Below are positions 34,233 to 42,170 of a stretch of 44,495 nt of DNA, piece after piece; within the stretch, counting starts at the first letter, position 1, and each line of letters starts with the position of its first letter. The stretch comes from a virus, in IMG/VR virus record IMGVR_UViG_3300025116_000059, positions 1 to 44,495 of that record. The stretch is one strand, 5' to 3'. The notes beneath the pieces are model-generated. The model did not search any database, was not told the origin of the DNA, and saw nothing but the letters and a program-made list of their open reading frames with translations. Made by a program: the position numbers and the translations under genes.

Positions 34233-35656
34233 AGCTCAAGGGCCGCGCCAAGTGCATTCCGAAGGATCGCGATGCGATCTTTCTGCCGTTCCAGTCCAAG
34301 TGGATCAAGGACGAGTCGCGCATCAAGCTCATGGAGAAGTCGCGGCAGATCGGCATCAGCTGGTCCACCGCCTACGGCGCCGACGAGCGCGCCGCAGCGC
34401 AAGGCGCGCGCTTCGATGAATGGGTGAGCAGCCGCGACGATATCCAGGCGCGGCTCTTCATTGAGGACTGCAAGCTGTGGGCCGGCATCATGGGCATGGC
34501 CGCCAAGGACCTCGGCGAGGTGGTGCTGGACGCGGACAAGAAGCTCAACGCCTACGTGCTGCAGTTCGCCAGCGGCCGGCGTATCCACAGCATGAGCAGC
34601 AACCCCGACGCCCAGGCGGGCAAGCGGGGCAGCCGCATCCTGGACGAGTTTGCCATCCACCGCGAGCAGCGCAAGATGTGGGCCATTGCCTATCCCGGTA
34701 TCACCTGGGGCGGCAGCATGGAGCTCGTCAGCACTCACCGCGGTTCCTACACCTTCTTCAACCAGCTGGTGCGTGAGGCCCGCCACGGCGGCAACCCCAA
34801 GAAAATCAGCCTGCATCGGGTCACTCTGCAGGACGCCCTGGAGCAAGGCTTTCTCTTCAAGCTGCAGCAGGCGCTGCCCGCCGATGCCGAGCAGCAGGGC
34901 ATGGACGAGGCCGAGTACTTCGACTTCACGAAGGCCGGAGCGGCCGACGCGGAATCCTTCGACCAGGAGTACATGTGCATTCCGGCCGACGACGACGCCA
35001 AGTTCCTGGAATACGGCCTCATCACGGCCTGCGAGTACTCCGGCGGCGACATCTGGCAGCGCGGCCTGGAGGGGCCATTCCAGGGCCGTCTGTTCGCTGG
35101 CGTGGACATCGGCCGCAAGAAGGACCTGACCGTCCTGTGGGTGGTCGAGCAGCTCGGCGACGTGTTCTACACGCGGCACGTCGAGGTCATGGAGAAGATG
35201 CGCAAGAGCGCACAGGAGGCCATCCTGTGGCCCTGGTTCGCCATCTGCGACCGTATCTGCATTGACTCCACGGGCCTGGGCATCGGCTGGACCGATGACG
35301 CACAGGACAAGTTCGGCGAGCACCGCGTCGAGGGTGTGAACTTCTCAGGCCAGGTGAAGGAAGCCCTGGCATACCCGCTGCGCGGCGCCATGGAGGACCG
35401 CAAGGTCCGCATTCCCGAAGATCCCAAGATCCGCGCCGACCTGCGCAAGGTGCAAAAGACCACCACAGCGGCGGGAAACATCCGGTTCGTCGCCGACGGC
35501 GAAGACAGCAATGCCGTCAACGGCCACGCCGACCGCTTCTGGGCGCTGGCCCTGGCCCTGCACGCTGGCAGCAACCCCAGCGCCCCTATCGAGTACATGA
35601 GCGGCGGGCAGCGCGAGAGCAGCAGCCAGTCGCTGGGAGATTTTGTCCATGGCTAA
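34229..35656 (+). CDS. terminase large subunit (Mu gp28-like)
   Basis: A 475-residue packaging motor. The ATPase has a degenerate Walker A region (LMEKSRQIGISWSTAYG) and Walker B RGSRILDEFA; the nuclease domain has GVDIGRKKDLTV, DRICIDSTGLG and HADRFWALALAL, which supply the acidic residues for headful DNA cutting. It follows the small terminase region and overlaps the portal gene by eight bases. Confidence 0.92.
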   Translation: MKLKGRAKCIPKDRDAIFLPFQSKWIKDESRIKLMEKSRQIGISWSTAYGADERAAAQGARFDEWVSSRDDIQARLFIEDCKLWAGIMGMAAKDLGEVVLDADKKLNAYVLQFASGRRIHSMSSNPDAQAGKRGSRILDEFAIHREQRKMWAIAYPGITWGGSMELVSTHRGSYTFFNQLVREARHGGNPKKISLHRVTLQDALEQGFLFKLQQALPADAEQQGMDEAEYFDFTKAGAADAESFDQEYMCIPADDDAKFLEYGLITACEYSGGDIWQRGLEGPFQGRLFAGVDIGRKKDLTVLWVVEQLGDVFYTRHVEVMEKMRKSAQEAILWPWFAICDRICIDSTGLGIGWTDDAQDKFGEHRVEGVNFSGQVKEALAYPLRGAMEDRKVRIPEDPKIRADLRKVQKTTTAAGNIRFVADGEDSNAVNGHADRFWALALALHAGSNPSAPIEYMSGGQRESSSQSLGDFVHG

Positions 35657-37178
35657 ACACAAACGTTCCACCCGTGTCGCTGCAGCCGCTGTTGCGGCAT
35701 CGGCGGCCGTGCCAGCGCCCGAGCTGCAAACTGAGTTCGCCAACCGCCTGCGCGACCCATTCGAGACCGCCTACATGGGCGTGCTGCGCACCAATGACCC
35801 GCTGCTGCTGGAGCGGGGCAACGGGAGCCTGGAGCTGTACCGCGACCTGCGCCGCGATGGAAAGGTGTTCTCGGGCCTGCAGAAGCGCCAACTGGCGCTG
35901 ATCGGCAAGCCCTGGCAGGTCGAGCCGCGCCAGAAGAACAACGCCAAGGCCACGGCCGACGCGCTCAAGGTCACGGAAATCCTCAAGGGCTTTTCTTACG
36001 ACAAGCTGTGTGCCGACCTGCTGGAAGCGCTGCTGGCGGGTCACTCCATCGCCGAGATCGTGTGGGGCATCCGCGATGGCCAGGTCGTGCCTCTGCGGGC
36101 GCCGAAGCGGGCGCAGCGCCGCTTCGTGTATGTGCAGGACGACGAGAACAAACCGCCCCGTCTGCAGATGCTCACGCGCGAGGCCATGCTCAAGGGCATC
36201 CCGGTGCCCGAGCGCAAGTTCATCGTCCACCGCGTCAACCCCGAAGACGACAACCCCTACGGCACCGGCCTGGGCCTGCAGCTCTTCTGGCCCGTGTTTT
36301 TCAAGCGCAAGGGCATCGTGGCCTGGAACAAGCTGTGCGACCGCTTCGGATCGCCCACGCCTTGGGGCAAATACCCGCGCAACTCCGGCCCCAAGGAAAA
36401 GGGGACGCTGGCTGATGCGCTGCGCGCGTTCAGCAGCGACGGGTTCGTGGCCACACCCGAGGGTATGGAGATCTCGCTACTGGAGGCCAAGCTATCGGGC
36501 AATGTCACCACGCAGCAGGCCCTGTGCGAGTACATGGACGACTGGATCGCCGAAGTGCTCACGGGGCAGGAGCCGCAGCGCAGTGGCGGGGGGGCGCTGG
36601 CCGCCGCCAGCAAGGAGCGCAAGGACGTACGCCAGGACCTCACGCAGGCCGACAGCGACTTGCTCTCGGAGACCCTGAACGAAACCCTTGTCGCCTGGAT
36701 TTGCGAGCTCAACGGCTTCGAGCCCTGCCACGTCTATCGCCAAATCAAGGAGGAAGAAGACATCAAGGCCCAGGCCGAGGCGGACAAGGCCGTGCACGAG
36801 ATGGGCTTCGAGCTCGACGAGAACACCGTGCGTGCCAAGTACGGCGAGGGCTGGAGACGGCGCCAGGCGGTAACACCGCCCGCGCCGCCCGCGCCCGGTG
36901 GCCCTGCGCCTGCCAGCTTCGCCGAAGGCGACCCCGATCTGCTGGGCGCTGTGACCGCTGCCCTGGAGCGCCGCGCCGCGCCTGAGTGGCAACGCGTGAC
37001 CGACGATTTGCAGGCCATCGTCGGCCAGGCCGGCGACATGGACGGCGTGCGCGCCGCGATCCTGGCGCAGTACGGCGCTCTCGATACCGCCGACCTCACG
37101 CGCTTGATGGCCGCCGCTTTCGCCTTGGCAGAGCTGAAAGGCATGGATGCGGCACGCGGTGAAAACTCGAAAGCGTGA
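35649..37178 (+). CDS. portal protein (DUF935, Mu gp29)
   Basis: A 509-residue protein of the DUF935 portal family: LRDPFETAYMGVLRTNDPLLLERGNGSLELYRDLRRDGKVFSGLQKRQLALIGKPWQVEP, then FIVHRVNPEDDNPYGTGLGLQLFWPVFFKRKG, CDRFGSPTPWGKYP and VLTGQEPQRSGGGALAAAS. The C-terminal part is Ala/Pro-rich. It forms the DNA gate of the head. ATG 35649 is chosen over TTG 35643; it overlaps the terminase stop. Confidence 0.92.
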   Translation: MAKHKRSTRVAAAAVAASAAVPAPELQTEFANRLRDPFETAYMGVLRTNDPLLLERGNGSLELYRDLRRDGKVFSGLQKRQLALIGKPWQVEPRQKNNAKATADALKVTEILKGFSYDKLCADLLEALLAGHSIAEIVWGIRDGQVVPLRAPKRAQRRFVYVQDDENKPPRLQMLTREAMLKGIPVPERKFIVHRVNPEDDNPYGTGLGLQLFWPVFFKRKGIVAWNKLCDRFGSPTPWGKYPRNSGPKEKGTLADALRAFSSDGFVATPEGMEISLLEAKLSGNVTTQQALCEYMDDWIAEVLTGQEPQRSGGGALAAASKERKDVRQDLTQADSDLLSETLNETLVAWICELNGFEPCHVYRQIKEEEDIKAQAEADKAVHEMGFELDENTVRAKYGEGWRRRQAVTPPAPPAPGGPAPASFAEGDPDLLGAVTAALERRAAPEWQRVTDDLQAIVGQAGDMDGVRAAILAQYGALDTADLTRLMAAAFALAELKGMDAARGENSKA

Positions 37179-37215
37179 TGTGCGCCGTTTTAAGGCCCTC
37201 AACAACCTGTGCGCC

Positions 37216-37267
37216 ACCCTGGGCCGTTTATTGGCGCCAGGGGTGTTTATAAAAGCCTGTAAACGGC
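37216..37267 (+). promoter_or_regulatory. inverted-repeat region with -10-like box before the MuF gene
   Basis: In the 119-bp gap after the portal gene, GCCGTTTA (37223-37230) is repeated inverted as TAAACGGC (37260-37267); CCCTGG and CCAGGG arms lie between and the palindrome TGGCGCCA is at 37232-37239. TATAAA at 37249-37254 could be a -10 box without a good -35, the form of Mor/C-activated promoters. The role is inferred. Confidence 0.35.
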
Positions 37268-37297
37268 ATTCCGGGGCATTGGCCGGCAGGAGTGTTC

Positions 37298-38557
37298 ATG
37301 GCTGATGCAGCGTTCGGCTTCAATACGCCATTCGACGCGCAGATTGCCTATCTGCGCGCCAAGCTGGCTTTACCCACTGAGCGCTGGGGCGAGATCGCCG
37401 CCGCCGCGCACGACCGCGCATTCGTTGTTGCGGGCGCGGCCAAGGCGGACCTGGTGGCCGACCTGCAGGCCGCCATGGTGCAGCGCGCTACCGATGGCCT
37501 GGGGTTGGAGGCATTCCGGCGCGATTTCCGGGACATCGTTGCAAAGCATGGCTGGACCGGCTGGACCGGAGAAGGCTCGGCCGAGGGCGAGGCGTGGCGG
37601 ACGCGTGTCATTTACAAAACGAACATGGCCACCTCCTACGCGGCCGGGCGCCGCCAGCAGATGCTGGAGCCCGGCTATGTGCGGCTGCGCCCTTTCTGGC
37701 GCTATTTGCACAGCGACACGGTGATGCACCCGCGCGAGCACCACCTGGCCTGGCATGGTCTTACGCTGCACCACGATCATCCGTTCTTCAAGACGCACTT
37801 CGCACCCAACGGTATAGGGTGCGAATGCCGCATCGTGGCTGTGAGCAGGCGCGAAGGTGAGGCCAGTGCGCGGGCTGGCCTGGGCGAGCCGCCCGAGGGG
37901 TGGGACAAGATCGACCCCAAGACCGGCGCACCTGTCGGCATTGGCAAGGGCTTCGACCACGCGCCGGGCGCTGCATCCGGCTGGCCCCTGCAGCGCTTCG
38001 TTGACGACAAGCTACTCGCGCTCGATGCGCCCATCGGCGCGGCCATGTGGCGCGAGCTGCGCCCGGTGCTGGCCGCCGAGCGGCTGCAGCAGTGGCAGGC
38101 CATGGTGGCCGATACCGCCTCGGCCATGCGCGCGGGCGGCGCCACGGTGCAGGTCCACACCGTGGCTCCGGAGACGGTGCAGGCCCTGGCTGGGCGCGGC
38201 GTGGCCCTGGAAAACGCGGGTGTATGGATGCGCGACACCGAGCTGCTGCACGCTATCCGCGACACCAAGACCGAGCGCGGCTCGGCACTGCCCGTGGAGG
38301 TGTGGCGCGAACTGCCGCGCTTGCTGGAAGCGGCCGAGCCTTACTTGGACACTCGGGACGAGGCGCTCATCTACGCCATCGACCTGGGCGAGCGCTGGGG
38401 CAAGCTCGTGGTGCGCGTCAATCGCAACATGAAAGGCCGTTTCAACGGCGTGCGCGCCAACCTGGTGTCCAACTTCGTGCAAACGGGGGGATTGGTGGAG
38501 CCGTCGAACATCGCCGAAGGCTCGCAGTATGTGCGCCTGGCACAAAAGAAGGGGTAG
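37298..38557 (+). CDS. MuF-like head morphogenesis protein with C-terminal PBECR-like toxin domain
   Basis: About 419 residues. The N-terminal ~220 residues are the phage Mu protein F domain: RTRVIYKTNMATSYAAGRRQQM, RYLHSDTVMHPREHHLAWHGLTLHHDHPFFKTHFAPNGIGCECRIVAVS. The C-terminal ~100 (LPVEVWRELPRLLEAAEPYLDTRDEALIYAIDLGERWGKLVVRVNR ... VRANLVSNFVQTGG) resemble phage barnase-EndoU-colicin E5/D-like (PBECR) nuclease domains fused to MuF proteins. MuF proteins are packaged in the virion and may be injected, so this could be an RNase delivered early. ATG 37298 has AGGAG six bases before. Confidence 0.85.
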   Translation: MADAAFGFNTPFDAQIAYLRAKLALPTERWGEIAAAAHDRAFVVAGAAKADLVADLQAAMVQRATDGLGLEAFRRDFRDIVAKHGWTGWTGEGSAEGEAWRTRVIYKTNMATSYAAGRRQQMLEPGYVRLRPFWRYLHSDTVMHPREHHLAWHGLTLHHDHPFFKTHFAPNGIGCECRIVAVSRREGEASARAGLGEPPEGWDKIDPKTGAPVGIGKGFDHAPGAASGWPLQRFVDDKLLALDAPIGAAMWRELRPVLAAERLQQWQAMVADTASAMRAGGATVQVHTVAPETVQALAGRGVALENAGVWMRDTELLHAIRDTKTERGSALPVEVWRELPRLLEAAEPYLDTRDEALIYAIDLGERWGKLVVRVNRNMKGRFNGVRANLVSNFVQTGGLVEPSNIAEGSQYVRLAQKKG

Positions 38558-38627
38558 GCGGCGCCGGATTCGAACCGGATCATAGGTGCCTTGCGGCCTC
38601 TAACCATTCCCATTGGAAACTACCGCC
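38557..38627 (-). other. tRNA-like sequence antisense to the late genes
   Basis: The 84-bp gap between the MuF and gpG genes reads on the minus strand as a 71-base tRNA-like unit: acceptor-like ends GGCGGT and GCCGCC pair, the T-arm is CCGG-TTCGAAT-CCGG, and GGTTCGAATCC is a perfect B-box. The D-arm (TTCC...GGAA) is odd and I cannot draw a normal seven-base anticodon loop; GCC-GCAA-GGC forms instead. It may be a decayed tRNA, a tRNA mimic or an old attachment site. Confidence 0.45.
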
Positions 38628-38641
38628 CACCGGCCTGAATT

Positions 38642-39172
38642 ATGACTGCCTTCACCGTAATCGTCCAAGACCAGCCCGTCCAGACCATGCTGCAGCGCAT
38701 GGCCGAGCGTGCCGAAAACATGCAGCCCGCGCTGCAGGTCATCGGCGATGACATAGTAGAACGCACCCAGCGCCGCTTCGAAACGAGCACCAGCCCCGAT
38801 GGCTCGCCATGGAAGCCCAACGCTGCCGCGACGCTGGGGATCCTCACCGCGCGCCTGGGCAAGTCCTACCGCAAGAAGAACGGCAGCCTCAACGCGGCGG
38901 GCGAGCGGCGCATCGCGGGCAAAAAGCCACTTATCGGGGAATCGGGCGATCTGCGGCGGCAGATCGTTGCACTTGCCACGGCCGACCAGGTCACGGTACA
39001 GGCCACGCCCGTGTATGCCGCGATCCACCAGTTCGGAGGCAAGGCGGGCCGGGGTTTGAAGGTGGAGATTCCCGCGCGCCCCTACCTGCCCGTGCGCCAG
39101 GACGGTACCCTCTACCCCGAGGAAAGCGCCCTCATCGTCGAAACCATCAACGACCTTCTGTTGGACCTGTGA
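38642..39172 (+). CDS. phage virion morphogenesis protein (Mu gpG)
   Basis: A 176-residue protein with the family pattern: VQTMLQRMAERAENMQPALQVIGDDIVERTQRRFETSTSPDGSPWKPN, LIGESGDLRRQIV, and YAAIHQFGGKAGRGLKVEIPARPYLPV. In Mu, gpG acts in head and tail assembly. It is last in the group terminase-portal-MuF-gpG and is followed by a late leader element. Confidence 0.92.
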   Translation: MTAFTVIVQDQPVQTMLQRMAERAENMQPALQVIGDDIVERTQRRFETSTSPDGSPWKPNAAATLGILTARLGKSYRKKNGSLNAAGERRIAGKKPLIGESGDLRRQIVALATADQVTVQATPVYAAIHQFGGKAGRGLKVEIPARPYLPVRQDGTLYPEESALIVETINDLLLDL

Positions 39173-39192
39173 TCCGCCGCCGCTGCAAATAG

Positions 39193-39240
39193 GGTCCTGG
39201 TTCCCAATACTTTCCGGCGCCGCGCCGGAACACTGGCGGC
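39193..39240 (+). promoter_or_regulatory. 48-bp late-operon leader element, copy 2
   Basis: Begins GGTCCTGGTTCCCAATAC and ends CGGAACACTGGCGGC directly before the ATG of the protease. It contains the hairpin TTCCGGC-GCCGC-GCCGGAA (39212-39230). Flanks match copy 1 at 30879-30926. As it occurs at the start of two late gene groups it is probably a regulatory element. Confidence 0.45.
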
Positions 39241-40278
39241 ATGCCTCAAGCAGCCGCCCCCTCCACTCCCTCGTTGCCCGATGGCATCGAGATATTCGCC
39301 GCAGGCACCCGCACGGCCGATGACGGCACCGTGCACACGATCACCGAAGCCGACCTGGCCGCAAGCGCTGCGGCCTATGACCCGGCCGTGCACGAAGCGC
39401 CGCACACGGTCGGGCACCCCAAGCACAACGCCCCGGCCTACGGCTGGGTGGGCCGCCTGGCCGTCCAGGGCGGCGTGTTGCGCATTGCAGAGCACAAGCA
39501 GGTCGAGCCGCAGTTCGCCGAGCTCGTGGCCAGCGGCCGCGTGAAGAAGCGCAGCACCTCGTTCTACCACCCCCAAGACCCCAGCAATCCGAAGCCCGGC
39601 ACCTGGTACGTGCGCCACGTCGCATGGCTCGGCGCGCAGCCGCCAGCGGTGAAGGGGCTCAAGGACGTGAATTTCTCCGAAGACGACGCGGGCGGCGCCG
39701 TCTCGTTTTCTGAACCCGTAACCGCCCAACCGTCAACACAGGAGCCCGACGACATGAGCAAAGAACTGCAAGCCCAGTTGGATGAAGCCAACGCCAAGCT
39801 GGCGGCCGAGAAGGCCGCCCGTGAGAAGGCCGAGGCCGACGCCAAGGAGGCCGGCAAGAAGGCCGAAGCCGCCGAAACCAAGTCCGCCTCCTTCGCGGAG
39901 CGCGCACGCGCCGACCGCACTGCGGGCTTCGTCTCGTTCGCCGAAGCCCAGGTGGAAGCCGGAAAGCTGCTGCCCAAGGACCAGGCCATGGCCGTGGCCA
40001 CGCTGGAAGCCCTGGCCGACGCCAAGCCCGTGGAGTTCTCCGAAGGCGACACCACCACCAAGGTCACGCCCGTGGCGTGGTTCCAGGGGCTGTTCTCCGG
40101 TGCCAAGCCCGTCGTGAACTTCGGCGAGTTCGCCGGCGGCAAGGTGGCATCAGAGGCCGGCGCCGCCAAGGGCAAGAGCGACGCGGAAATCGACAAGGCC
40201 GCCCAGGCTTACATGCGCCAGCACAAGGTGAGCTACGCCGAGGCCCTCACGGCCGTGACCACCTCGTTCACGAGCTGA
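39241..40278 (+). CDS. phage head protease with scaffold (Mu gpI/gpZ-like)
   Basis: A 345-residue protein. The N-terminal ~170 residues are a Mu I-type protease (GIEIFAAGTRTADDGTVHTITEADLAASAAAYDP, HEAPHTVGHPKHNAPAYGWV, KKRSTSFYHPQ with the conserved Ser). The remainder is a scaffold: a Lys/Glu/Ala coiled coil (LQAQLDEANAKLAAEKAAREKAEADAKEAGKKAE) and a capsid-binding end. The 39241 ATG has no good ribosome binding site because the leader element abuts it. It processes the prohead. Confidence 0.88.
   Translation: MPQAAAPSTPSLPDGIEIFAAGTRTADDGTVHTITEADLAASAAAYDPAVHEAPHTVGHPKHNAPAYGWVGRLAVQGGVLRIAEHKQVEPQFAELVASGRVKKRSTSFYHPQDPSNPKPGTWYVRHVAWLGAQPPAVKGLKDVNFSEDDAGGAVSFSEPVTAQPSTQEPDDMSKELQAQLDEANAKLAAEKAAREKAEADAKEAGKKAEAAETKSASFAERARADRTAGFVSFAEAQVEAGKLLPKDQAMAVATLEALADAKPVEFSEGDTTTKVTPVAWFQGLFSGAKPVVNFGEFAGGKVASEAGAAKGKSDAEIDKAAQAYMRQHKVSYAEALTAVTTSFTS
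39754..40278 (+). CDS. internal scaffold protein (gpZ-like) from in-frame start
   Basis: ATG 39754 inside the protease gene is preceded by AGGAG nine bases upstream and opens exactly at the coiled-coil scaffold part (MSKELQAQLDEANAKLAAEK). Mu makes gpZ in the same way, as the C-terminal part of gpI. The 174-residue product would be the main scaffold, in excess over the protease form. Confidence 0.65.
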   Translation: MSKELQAQLDEANAKLAAEKAAREKAEADAKEAGKKAEAAETKSASFAERARADRTAGFVSFAEAQVEAGKLLPKDQAMAVATLEALADAKPVEFSEGDTTTKVTPVAWFQGLFSGAKPVVNFGEFAGGKVASEAGAAKGKSDAEIDKAAQAYMRQHKVSYAEALTAVTTSFTS

Positions 40279-40312
40279 TCCACCCCCATCCAACCGCCAA
40301 GGACGCACCACC

Positions 40313-41278
40313 ATGACGATGACCGCCGCCGAGATCCGGCTCAAGCAAAACCCCATTCTTACCAACCTGCTGCTGGGCCTGGGCCAGGGCACCATGATCG
40401 CCGAGCGCCTGTTCCCGCGCCTGCCGCAGGCGCTGTCGAGCGTCACGCTGGCGCAACTGGGTGACGAGCGCCTGCGCCGCTACAACCTGCGCCGCGCGCC
40501 GGGTGCGCCCACCAAGCGGGTTCACATCAAGTACGACGGCAAGACCTACGCCGTGGACCAGTACAGCGTGGAAGTGCCCCTGCCGCGCGAGCTGCTGCGC
40601 GAGGCCGACGAGAGCCGCAAGCTCAACGTGGGCAACTACCTGGACATCAGCCGCATCGCCATGGCCACGGCCAACGACGTGCTGGGGCTGGACTACGAAA
40701 TCGAGGTGGCAACGCTGGCCACCACGGCGGGCACTTACGCAGCGGGCCACGTGCTGGCCCTGGCCGGCGGCACGAAGTGGAGCGCCTCCACGGGCACACC
40801 GGTCACCGACATCCTGGCTGCGGCCGATGTGATCCGCAAGAAGATCGGCAAGCGGCCCAACCGCCTGACGCTCTCGGCCGATGCCTTCTCCGCGCTGCGC
40901 ACCAACGCCGAAGTGAAGGGCTACCTGCCCAGCACGAATCTGGGCCCGGCCTCTATCGAGCAGCTCAAGACGATCCTGAACCTTGCAGAGATCGTCGTGG
41001 GCGATGCGGTGTGGATCGATGAGACCGACACCGGCCGCGATGTGTGGGGCAACAACGCCATCTTGGCCTACGTGCCCAACATCGGGGGCAGCGGCAATGC
41101 AGACATCAGCCTGGCCGAGCCCGGCTTCGGTTTCACCAACGTGATCGAAGGCCACCCCTTTGCAGAGACGCCGTACTACGACAACGGCCTCAAGAGCTGG
41201 GTGTATGGGGCCACGTTTGAGCGCCGCCCCAACGTGGCCTACAACACCGCCGCCTTCCTGTTCACCAATCCGAAGTAA
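40313..41278 (+). CDS. major capsid protein
   Basis: A 321-residue protein after the protease-scaffold gene, with a good AAGGA site before the ATG. NPILTNLLLGLGQGTMIAERLFPRLP at the N-terminus, the middle ADVIRKKIGKRPNRLTLSADAFSALRTNAEVKGYL and NAILAYVPNIGGSGNADISLAEPGFGFT near the end are typical of major capsid proteins of B3-type and similar phages with the HK97 fold. It forms the head shell. Confidence 0.88.
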   Translation: MTMTAAEIRLKQNPILTNLLLGLGQGTMIAERLFPRLPQALSSVTLAQLGDERLRRYNLRRAPGAPTKRVHIKYDGKTYAVDQYSVEVPLPRELLREADESRKLNVGNYLDISRIAMATANDVLGLDYEIEVATLATTAGTYAAGHVLALAGGTKWSASTGTPVTDILAAADVIRKKIGKRPNRLTLSADAFSALRTNAEVKGYLPSTNLGPASIEQLKTILNLAEIVVGDAVWIDETDTGRDVWGNNAILAYVPNIGGSGNADISLAEPGFGFTNVIEGHPFAETPYYDNGLKSWVYGATFERRPNVAYNTAAFLFTNPK

Positions 41279-41316
41279 CAACCGTAGAGCGCGTGGGCCA
41301 GCAATGGCCTGGAGAC

Positions 41317-41343
41317 GCCCCGCAGGCTCACGTCCTGCGGGGC
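41317..41343 (+). terminator. strong hairpin after the capsid gene
   Basis: GCCCCGCAGG and CCTGCGGGGC form a perfect ten-base stem with loop CTCACGT. No T-run follows, so it is more likely a partial terminator or a 3'-end stabiliser that lets the capsid mRNA accumulate above the downstream genes. Confidence 0.5.
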
Positions 41344-41370
41344 CATCCGAACCACCAGAAGGAATCCGAC

Positions 41371-41754
41371 ATGCAGAAAAACTTGATTGCGCTCGTCGCA
41401 TTGGCCGTCATCAGCGGCGGCGCGCGCCAAACCATCGAGCCGGGCGATCCCGTTCCAGAGCTGTCGCCGCACGACGAGCGGGAGCTGATCGCCTCGGGCG
41501 CCATCCAGGATCTGGATGCAGTGGCCGCGCAGGAAAAGTGGGACGCCAAGACCGAAGCCGCCGCGCGCGCCGTATTCGACCGGGCGCGTGCCGATGTGGC
41601 TGCTGATGTGGCTTCGCGCACAGCGCCCGAAGCCGAACCCGCAGGCGATGCCGCCGCCGGCCAGGGCAGCACTGGCGCCCCGGATGCGGCCGATGCCGAT
41701 TCCGCCGGTGCCCGGCCCACCGCCAAGACCGCTGCCAGCCGCAAGCGCGCCTGA
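41371..41754 (+). CDS. small head-region phage protein
   Basis: A 127-residue protein: MQKNLIALVALAVISGGARQTIEPGDPVPELSPHDERELIASGAIQDLDAV..., followed by a long Ala/Asp/Thr-rich tail ending in a basic patch (AKTAASRKRA). AAGGA lies before the ATG. The short N-terminal domain with EPGD and a hydrophobic core is common between capsid and decoration genes of Mu-like phages. Function unknown; the first hydrophobic part is probably not a signal peptide. Confidence 0.7.
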   Translation: MQKNLIALVALAVISGGARQTIEPGDPVPELSPHDERELIASGAIQDLDAVAAQEKWDAKTEAAARAVFDRARADVAADVASRTAPEAEPAGDAAAGQGSTGAPDAADADSAGARPTAKTAASRKRA

Positions 41755-41779
41755 TCACCAATTCCCAAGGAGCTGAAAC

Positions 41780-42154
41780 ATGCCATCGCAAAACAACACC
41801 GGCCGCCAGTTCGACAAGACGCATGCCGTCACCCTGGTGGCGACCGCCGCGCTCGCTACCCACCGCTTCGCCGCCTATGACGGCGGCTACCCCACCATCG
41901 CCGGTGGCGCCAAGGACTGCCAGGGCGTCACCGAGACGGCCGCCGAGATCGGCGATGCCGTGAGCGTCGTCACCGGCTACAGCTACCTGGTTGAGGCCGA
42001 GGCTGCCATCGCCTTCGGCGCTTACGTGAAGGTGGGCACGGACGGAAAGGCCATCACCGGTAGTGCTGCCGACCACTGTGGCCGGGCGCTGGGCGCGGCC
42101 ACCCAGGCCGGGCAGCTCATCGAGGTGCAGCTCTACAAGCACGTTCACGCCTGA
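41780..42154 (+). CDS. capsid decoration or cement protein (DUF2190)
   Basis: A 124-residue protein of the DUF2190 type: HRFAAYDGGYPTIAGGAKDCQGVTETAAEIGDAVSVVTGYSYLVEAEAAIAFGAYVKVGTDGKAITGS, a beta-rich fold rich in Gly and Ala. It typically binds the outside of the capsid and strengthens it. AAGGAG lies before the ATG. Confidence 0.85.
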   Translation: MPSQNNTGRQFDKTHAVTLVATAALATHRFAAYDGGYPTIAGGAKDCQGVTETAAEIGDAVSVVTGYSYLVEAEAAIAFGAYVKVGTDGKAITGSAADHCGRALGAATQAGQLIEVQLYKHVHA

Positions 42155-42170
42155 CGCCTGATCGCCCGCC

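Noticed and set aside
34025-35323. Long open frame of 432 codons on the minus strand
   Set aside because: It lies fully antisense to the large terminase, which has clear family motifs; the frame is a by-product of GC-rich codon use.
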